Positions 5,819 to 8,974 of a stretch of DNA of 8,974 nt are shown one piece after another. Positions within the stretch are counted from its first letter, which is position 1. Every line of letters begins with the position of its first letter. Position numbers and translations under genes: made by a program. Under the pieces are notes generated by a model. It was not told where the DNA came from. It saw only the letters and a list, made by a program, of their open reading frames with translations, and did not search any database. The stretch comes from JAZQNC01 sp045536155 (GTDB lineage: Bacteria > Bacillota > Clostridia > Oscillospirales > CAG-272). Location: contig JAZSMZ010000132.1 in NCBI GenBank assembly GCA_045536155.1, forward strand, positions 1 to 8,974, in the 5' to 3' direction.

Positions 5819-7027
5819 ATGAAAGAGATACTTCTGTTAAAATACGGAGAGATCGCACTCAAGGGGCTTAATAAATCGTCCTTTGAGGCACAGCTTGTCA
5901 AAACGATCCGCCAGCGTATCGCTAAATGCGGCGAATTTGAGATCAAGCGCGCGCAGAGCACGATATCCATCGAGCCAATGAACGATCAGTGCGACATGGA
6001 CGGCGCTGAGGAGCTTGTATCCAAGGTGTTCGGCATTGCCACCTACTCGCGCTGTGCGGTGGTCGAAAAGGATATGGAGTCGATCAAGGCGGCGGCTATC
6101 GAATATTTTGCGCCTGCGCTTGAGGGAGTCAAGAGCTACAAATGCGAGAGCAAGCGAAGCGACAAGCGCTTCCCGCTCACCTCTCCGCAGATATCCGCCG
6201 AGGTCGGCGGTGCTATCTTTTTGCATTTCAACGGAGTTGACGGCAAATTCGAAGAGGGTATGCCTGTAAAATTGAAGGTCGACGTGGTTGATCCCGACGT
6301 GGTGCTCTACGTTGAGGTGCGCGACAGCGCGGCATATCTCCATGCAGGGCAGAAGAAGGGCGCAGGCGGAATGCCCGTCGGAAGCGGCGGACGCGGTATG
6401 CTCCTTTTGTCGGGCGGAATTGACAGTCCCGTTGCCGGATATCTCATGGCAAAGAGAGGCGTTGCCGTTCACGCCGTCCACTTCGAAAGCTTCCCCTATA
6501 CAAGCGAGCGTGCGCGTGACAAAGTGCTCGAGCTTGCCGATATCATATCCGACTATTGCGGCACCATAAGCGTCAACGTCGTGTCGCTGACGAAGATCCA
6601 GGAGGAGATCAAGCGCTGCTGCGACGAGAGCTATTTTACTCTGCTTCTCCGCCGCTCGATGATGCGTATTGCGGCGCGTCTGGCGCGCTGGAACAAGTGC
6701 GGATGCCTTATCACCGGCGAAAGCTTAGGTCAGGTTGCAAGCCAGACGATGGAGGCTATGGCGGTCACAAACGATGCATCCGACGTGCCCGTGCTCCGTC
6801 CCTGCGTTGCCATGGACAAGGAGGAGATCGTCCGCATTGCGCGCAAGATAGGCACCTTTGAAACGTCAATTCTGCCATATGAGGATTGCTGTACGGTATT
6901 TACTCCCCGCCATCCCACCACCCGTCCCAGACTCGAAAAAATCGAGGAAGAGGAAGCGAAATACGATTACCGCGCTCTCGAAGATGAGGCGATCAACGGA
7001 AGATACAAGGGCGAATTGAACAGATAA
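5819..7027 (+). CDS. thiI: tRNA 4-thiouridine synthase ThiI
   Basis: ThiI adenylates U8 of tRNA and helps insert sulfur from a cysteine desulfurase to give 4-thiouridine; in some bacteria it also supplies sulfur for the thiamine thiazole. The order is an N-terminal ferredoxin-like domain (1 to about 60), a THUMP domain (about 60-165) and a PP-loop ATPase domain with SGGIDSPVA at 198-206. GESLGQVASQT at 300-310 and the pair C357/C358 in YEDCCTVF are also characteristic. At 402 aa it lacks the C-terminal rhodanese domain of the 482-aa Escherichia coli enzyme, as is normal in Bacillota. AAGGA at 5805-5809 lies 9 nt before the ATG. No terminator or clear promoter separates it from the amidase, so co-transcription is likely. 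The usual desulfurase partner gene is not next to it here. Confidence 0.96.
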   Translation: MKEILLLKYGEIALKGLNKSSFEAQLVKTIRQRIAKCGEFEIKRAQSTISIEPMNDQCDMDGAEELVSKVFGIATYSRCAVVEKDMESIKAAAIEYFAPALEGVKSYKCESKRSDKRFPLTSPQISAEVGGAIFLHFNGVDGKFEEGMPVKLKVDVVDPDVVLYVEVRDSAAYLHAGQKKGAGGMPVGSGGRGMLLLSGGIDSPVAGYLMAKRGVAVHAVHFESFPYTSERARDKVLELADIISDYCGTISVNVVSLTKIQEEIKRCCDESYFTLLLRRSMMRIAARLARWNKCGCLITGESLGQVASQTMEAMAVTNDASDVPVLRPCVAMDKEEIVRIARKIGTFETSILPYEDCCTVFTPRHPTTRPRLEKIEEEEAKYDYRALEDEAINGRYKGELNR

Positions 7028-7120
7028 TAAGAAAAGCACTTATGGAAACGTGTGATGTCCTTAACGGAGAAAATATAAATTGGTTTGTTTATACTTGATC
7101 CGCAGTAAACAAAAAATTAG

Positions 7121-7153
7121 CCCCGACAGATTAATTAAGTCTGTCGGGGTTTT
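7121..7153. terminator. Bidirectional terminator between thiI and the sigma-factor cassette
   Basis: A perfect 10-bp stem, CCCCGACAGA (7121-7130) with TCTGTCGGGG (7140-7149), encloses a 9-nt AT-rich loop. On the plus strand it runs into TTTT, ending thiI transcripts. On the minus strand CTAA and then six T follow, ending the convergent sigma/anti-sigma transcript. Confidence 0.93.
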
Positions 7154-7178
7154 CTGGTTCTGTTAGACAAATTGGAAT

Positions 7179-8018
7179 TTACTCGTTGGATTGCGGTACT
7201 ACTACCCACCAAGCGTCGCCATAGTTTTCGTTGCCATCAAAGAAATTTGGAAGTTCTCTTTTGAGAAGCGGTAAAATGTTGATAACATATTCCGATTCCA
7301 TAACCTCACCGTTTTGAACGTTGACTGCTTTATAAACAGTAAAATCTTCATTTTCCTGTATAATCTCACCGTAAGAGTAGTCGATGCCCGACATCATCGG
7401 TTGAACAATTCTATATGAGTTGCCGTCGATTACAGCCTTTACTTCAAATAACTTCTGATATGTTTCTAATTTGCCATTAAGAACAATTGCCACATTATCA
7501 TAAATGTCCTTTACTTGATATGCAGGACATGAGGAGTTTTTCCTCAATGTTACTCCATTCTCTAAAAGAGCGTACTGGCTGTTTTCGTTGTATTCCTCAG
7601 TAGGGCAGCCATAAATTGCCCCTTTATAAGCAATAAGCAAAGGCACTGATACTCCCATTTGAGTGCCATTCTCAGCAGACTTGAGTACTTCATCGGCAGA
7701 CAGCAAAATTGTTGTATCCACCTTGCCCCCATTACCGATGTTGGGTTCAATATTTGTGTCTGTTGTGTTGTTAGGCATATCTACATTGTTCAGTTGCTCG
7801 CTTACAGTGGGAGTGTTCAACTCCTCGTTTACAGCGGGTGGAAGTGTTGATGTGCCTATATTACCATGCCATACCCCAATGCTAAGTACGGCAACTAAAC
7901 AACAGCAAGCAACAGTAGCCGTTGTCTTTTTCGTTTTATTAATTGCCATTCTCCTTTCAGCAATATATTTTTTTCTGCGCTCAAACACGCTTTCAGCCAT
8001 TTCATTATAAGTCTTCAT
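7179..8018 (-). CDS. Single-pass membrane protein, probable anti-sigma factor or sensor partner
   Basis: This 279-aa protein has a short basic N-terminus with a helical MKTYNEMAESVFERR-type start, one membrane helix (about 33-50, containing three consecutive cysteines), an Asn/Thr/Pro-rich linker (about 55-100) and an extracytoplasmic domain of about 180 residues. I assign no family to the outer domain. The anti-sigma role is inferred from context: the gene overlaps the end of an ECF-like sigma gene by 14 bp. The chosen ATG has AAGGAGG 9 nt upstream, inside the sigma gene. An in-frame TTG at 8024 is only 3 nt from that site and so is less likely. I see no zinc-binding anti-sigma motif in the roughly 32-residue cytoplasmic part. 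That is short for an anti-sigma domain, so a related regulatory or structural role is possible. Confidence 0.82.
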   Translation of the reverse strand: MKTYNEMAESVFERRKKYIAERRMAINKTKKTTATVACCCLVAVLSIGVWHGNIGTSTLPPAVNEELNTPTVSEQLNNVDMPNNTTDTNIEPNIGNGGKVDTTILLSADEVLKSAENGTQMGVSVPLLIAYKGAIYGCPTEEYNENSQYALLENGVTLRKNSSCPAYQVKDIYDNVAIVLNGKLETYQKLFEVKAVIDGNSYRIVQPMMSGIDYSYGEIIQENEDFTVYKAVNVQNGEVMESEYVINILPLLKRELPNFFDGNENYGDAWWVVVPQSNE

Positions 8019-8562
8019 AGCCAATATCCTCCTTATTAAGTTCAGATTTCAACGAATGTTTTGCCTGATAAATCAGATTTTCTACTTGACGTTTGGTCTT
8101 CCTCATTACAACTGCTATCTGCTCATTAGATAAATCCTCAAAGAATTTCAGATATAGTACTTGGCTATACTCTGCCTTAATTTTCGACAGCGCCCTATGA
8201 ACAATAATCTTTGTTTCCTCTTGAAGATAAGTCCTCTCAAGGGAATATTCGTCAGCGTATAGGTTCTCTAAGTCCTCAGTTGGAATGTCAGACACTCTAT
8301 CTGCACGCTTTATGTAGTTTATTGCTATGTTTCTCCCAATCGTAAATAACCACGTTTTGAAAGAATGATTTGAAACAAACCGTGGCTTTCGGGTGACGAG
8401 CCTAAAGAAAGTGTCCTCTGCCAATTCTTCTGCGATATGTATGTTGTTGATATATCTATTCAGAAAGAGAATTAAACCGTCTTTGTAATCTCTGATTATC
8501 TCGACAATTCCGTTATCATCACCTTCGAGGAAACGGCGGTAGCTACTTGCACCGTTATCCAT
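8005..8562 (-). CDS. ECF-like RNA polymerase sigma-70 family factor
   Basis: At 185 aa this has the two-domain layout of an extracytoplasmic-function sigma factor, which directs RNA polymerase to a small regulon, usually in response to envelope signals. Region 2 spans about 20-88 and includes AEELAEDTFFRL, a core-binding signature, and FKTWLFTIGRNIAINYIKR, the -10-binding helix. After an acidic linker, region 4 spans about 118-172: ALSKIKAEYSQVLYLKFFEDLS, then a helix-turn-helix ending VENLIYQAKHSLK. AAGGAG lies about 7 nt before the ATG. The gene overlaps the downstream membrane-protein gene by 14 bp, so the two are co-translated. Its codons are more A/T-rich than those of spoIIE or thiI, which suggests separate acquisition. 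The ECF subgroup cannot be named from sequence alone. Confidence 0.93.
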   Translation of the reverse strand: MDNGASSYRRFLEGDDNGIVEIIRDYKDGLILFLNRYINNIHIAEELAEDTFFRLVTRKPRFVSNHSFKTWLFTIGRNIAINYIKRADRVSDIPTEDLENLYADEYSLERTYLQEETKIIVHRALSKIKAEYSQVLYLKFFEDLSNEQIAVVMRKTKRQVENLIYQAKHSLKSELNKEDIGYEDL

Positions 8563-8581
8563 TAGAGGACTCCTTTCTATA

Positions 8582-8608
8582 GTGATTTGAAGGTTTCAAC
8601 CTTTTCAC
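8582..8608. promoter_or_regulatory. Inverted repeat in the sigma-gene leader
   Basis: A perfect 6-bp inverted repeat, AAGGTT/AACCTT with a 2-bp centre (8590-8603), is flanked by GTGA (8582-8585) and TCAC (8605-8608). It ends about 7 bp upstream of the sigma-gene ribosome binding site. It could be a repressor or activator site, or an RNA hairpin controlling translation. On the minus strand it contains GAAACC, similar to an ECF -35 element, but there is little room for a -10 before the coding region. Confidence 0.45.
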
Positions 8609-8674
8609 TTATTAAACAATCGAACATTGCATTTCTCTTAGTGTATTTTGAAAATTATTTTTATCTTTTTTATC

Positions 8675-8680
8675 AGTATA
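8675..8680 (-). promoter_or_regulatory. Possible extended -10 promoter of the sigma/anti-sigma operon
   Basis: On the minus strand TATACT (8680 to 8675) is preceded by TGT, forming an extended -10. The -35 position 17 bp upstream (TCGTTA, 8698-8703) matches consensus at only 3 of 6 positions and overlaps a terminator hairpin. The transcript would start near 8668 with a leader of about 105 nt that includes the inverted repeat at 8582-8608. No better housekeeping promoter is visible in the gap. Confidence 0.42.
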
Positions 8681-8684
8681 ACAT

Positions 8685-8707
8685 AAAAAAGGCTTCATAA
8701 CGAAGCC
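8685..8707 (-). terminator. Intrinsic terminator insulating the sigma cassette from upstream
   Basis: On the minus strand GGCTTC (8702-8707 reversed) pairs with GAAGCC (8691-8696 reversed) around a 5-nt loop, followed directly by six T (8685-8690). It would stop transcripts entering from beyond the window's right edge. The stem is only 6 bp, but its T-run is strong. Confidence 0.75.
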
Positions 8708-8775
8708 CTTTACTTCAAAATCTACATTCTAAAGAATTCAATAAATTCTTATTTATCGTTCTGTTTATCGCCGGT

Positions 8776-8811
8776 TGCGCCTTTGTATTACAAAGGCGCA
8801 GGGCAAAGCCC
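8776..8811. repeat. Pair of intergenic hairpins
   Basis: A perfect 10-bp stem, TGCGCCTTTG (8776-8785) with CAAAGGCGCA (8791-8800), has a 5-nt loop. Immediately after it comes GGGC-AAA-GCCC (8801-8811). No T-run follows on the plus strand, and on the minus strand only mixed sequence follows, so a terminator role is doubtful. It may belong to the adjoining repeat region. Confidence 0.55.
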
Positions 8812-8835
8812 ATTTCCCTAAGATTGCCCGTATCC

Positions 8836-8882
8836 AAAGGCTCCCTCCGGGAGGGAGCTGGCGCCGTAGGCGACTGAGGGAG
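8836..8882. repeat. Palindromic intergenic repeat of the GGCTCCCTCC type
   Basis: The unit starts AAAGGCTCCCTC. CTCCCTC (8841-8847) pairs with GAGGGAG (8851-8857) around CGG. Next is a small CGCC-GTA-GGCG hairpin (8862-8872), and then a second GAGGGAG (8876-8882) that could compete for the same left arm. From general knowledge, elements of this look are scattered between genes in many gut Clostridia; I could not count copies here. It encodes no protein and has no transposase nearby. Between 8564 and 8974 I see only this repeat, the other listed hairpins and regulatory sites, and no gene. Confidence 0.7.
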
Positions 8883-8922
8883 AGTGCGTTACAATGAAGT
8901 TAGCACAGGCCTAAAGTCACGC

Positions 8923-8974
8923 AGGCTCCTTCCACCGCTAACGCGGTCCCCCGTCTCGCTTCGGCTCGGTCACG
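8923..8974. repeat. Probable second, truncated palindromic repeat at the window edge
   Basis: AGGCTCCTTCC (8923-8933) differs by one base from AGGCTCCCTCC at the start of the preceding element (8838-8848). It is followed by an ACCGC-TAAC-GCGGT hairpin (8934-8947) and a CTCGCTTCGGCTCGG stretch that continues past the window. This looks like a related but distinct subfamily of the same kind of repeat. Confidence 0.55.

Noticed and set aside
7042..7098. 18-codon open frame after thiI beginning METCDV
   Set aside because: It has no ribosome binding site and no recognisable similarity. It could be a remnant of a gene displaced when the A+T-rich cassette arrived, but nothing in the window proves it.
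8836..8974. Possible CRISPR array
   Set aside because: The blocks are palindromic and unequal, with no regular direct repeats and spacers and no cas gene.

Overview
The window looks like a chromosomal segment of an anaerobic, endospore-forming Bacillota, probably class Clostridia and perhaps an Oscillospiraceae-type gut organism. The main reasons are a full-length SpoIIE, a ThiI without a rhodanese domain, strong GGAG-type ribosome binding sites, consensus SigA promoters, and a palindromic GGCTCCCTCC-type intergenic repeat that I associate with gut Clostridia. I made no database comparison, so the taxonomic call is inference.

Layout. Positions 33-107 hold tRNA-Thr(UGU) on the minus strand, behind a textbook SigA promoter. 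A second consensus promoter fires the other way into a 92-aa membrane-anchored protein of unknown function (323-601). After a 267-bp gap with hairpins and possible Spo0A boxes comes spoIIE (869-3250), then a GNAT acetyltransferase with its own promoter (3326-3844) and a tandem intrinsic terminator. A perfectly spaced promoter at 3917-3945 starts a likely operon: an unrecognised single-pass membrane protein (4017-4751), a membrane-tethered N-acetylmuramoyl-L-alanine amidase (4782-5753), and thiI (5819-7027). A strong bidirectional terminator (7121-7149) closes this block.

Beyond it the base composition becomes visibly richer in A+T. On the minus strand lies a two-gene cassette: an ECF-like sigma factor (8005-8562) and a translationally coupled single-pass membrane protein, the likely anti-sigma or sensor (7179-8018). 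The cassette has terminators on both sides, so it is an isolated module, possibly acquired separately. The last 230 bp hold several hairpins and a palindromic repeat, with what may be a second copy running off the window end.

How the genes relate. SpoIIE is the phosphatase that activates SigF in the forespore. The amidase acts on cell-wall peptidoglycan and could serve division or sporulation. ThiI does tRNA 4-thiouridylation and sulfur transfer, and is probably only a transcriptional passenger. The sigma/anti-sigma pair is a self-contained envelope-signalling unit. I see no CRISPR array, transposase, phage gene or obvious defence system. The least explained items are the membrane protein at 4017-4751, the 92-aa protein, and the membrane partner of the sigma factor.
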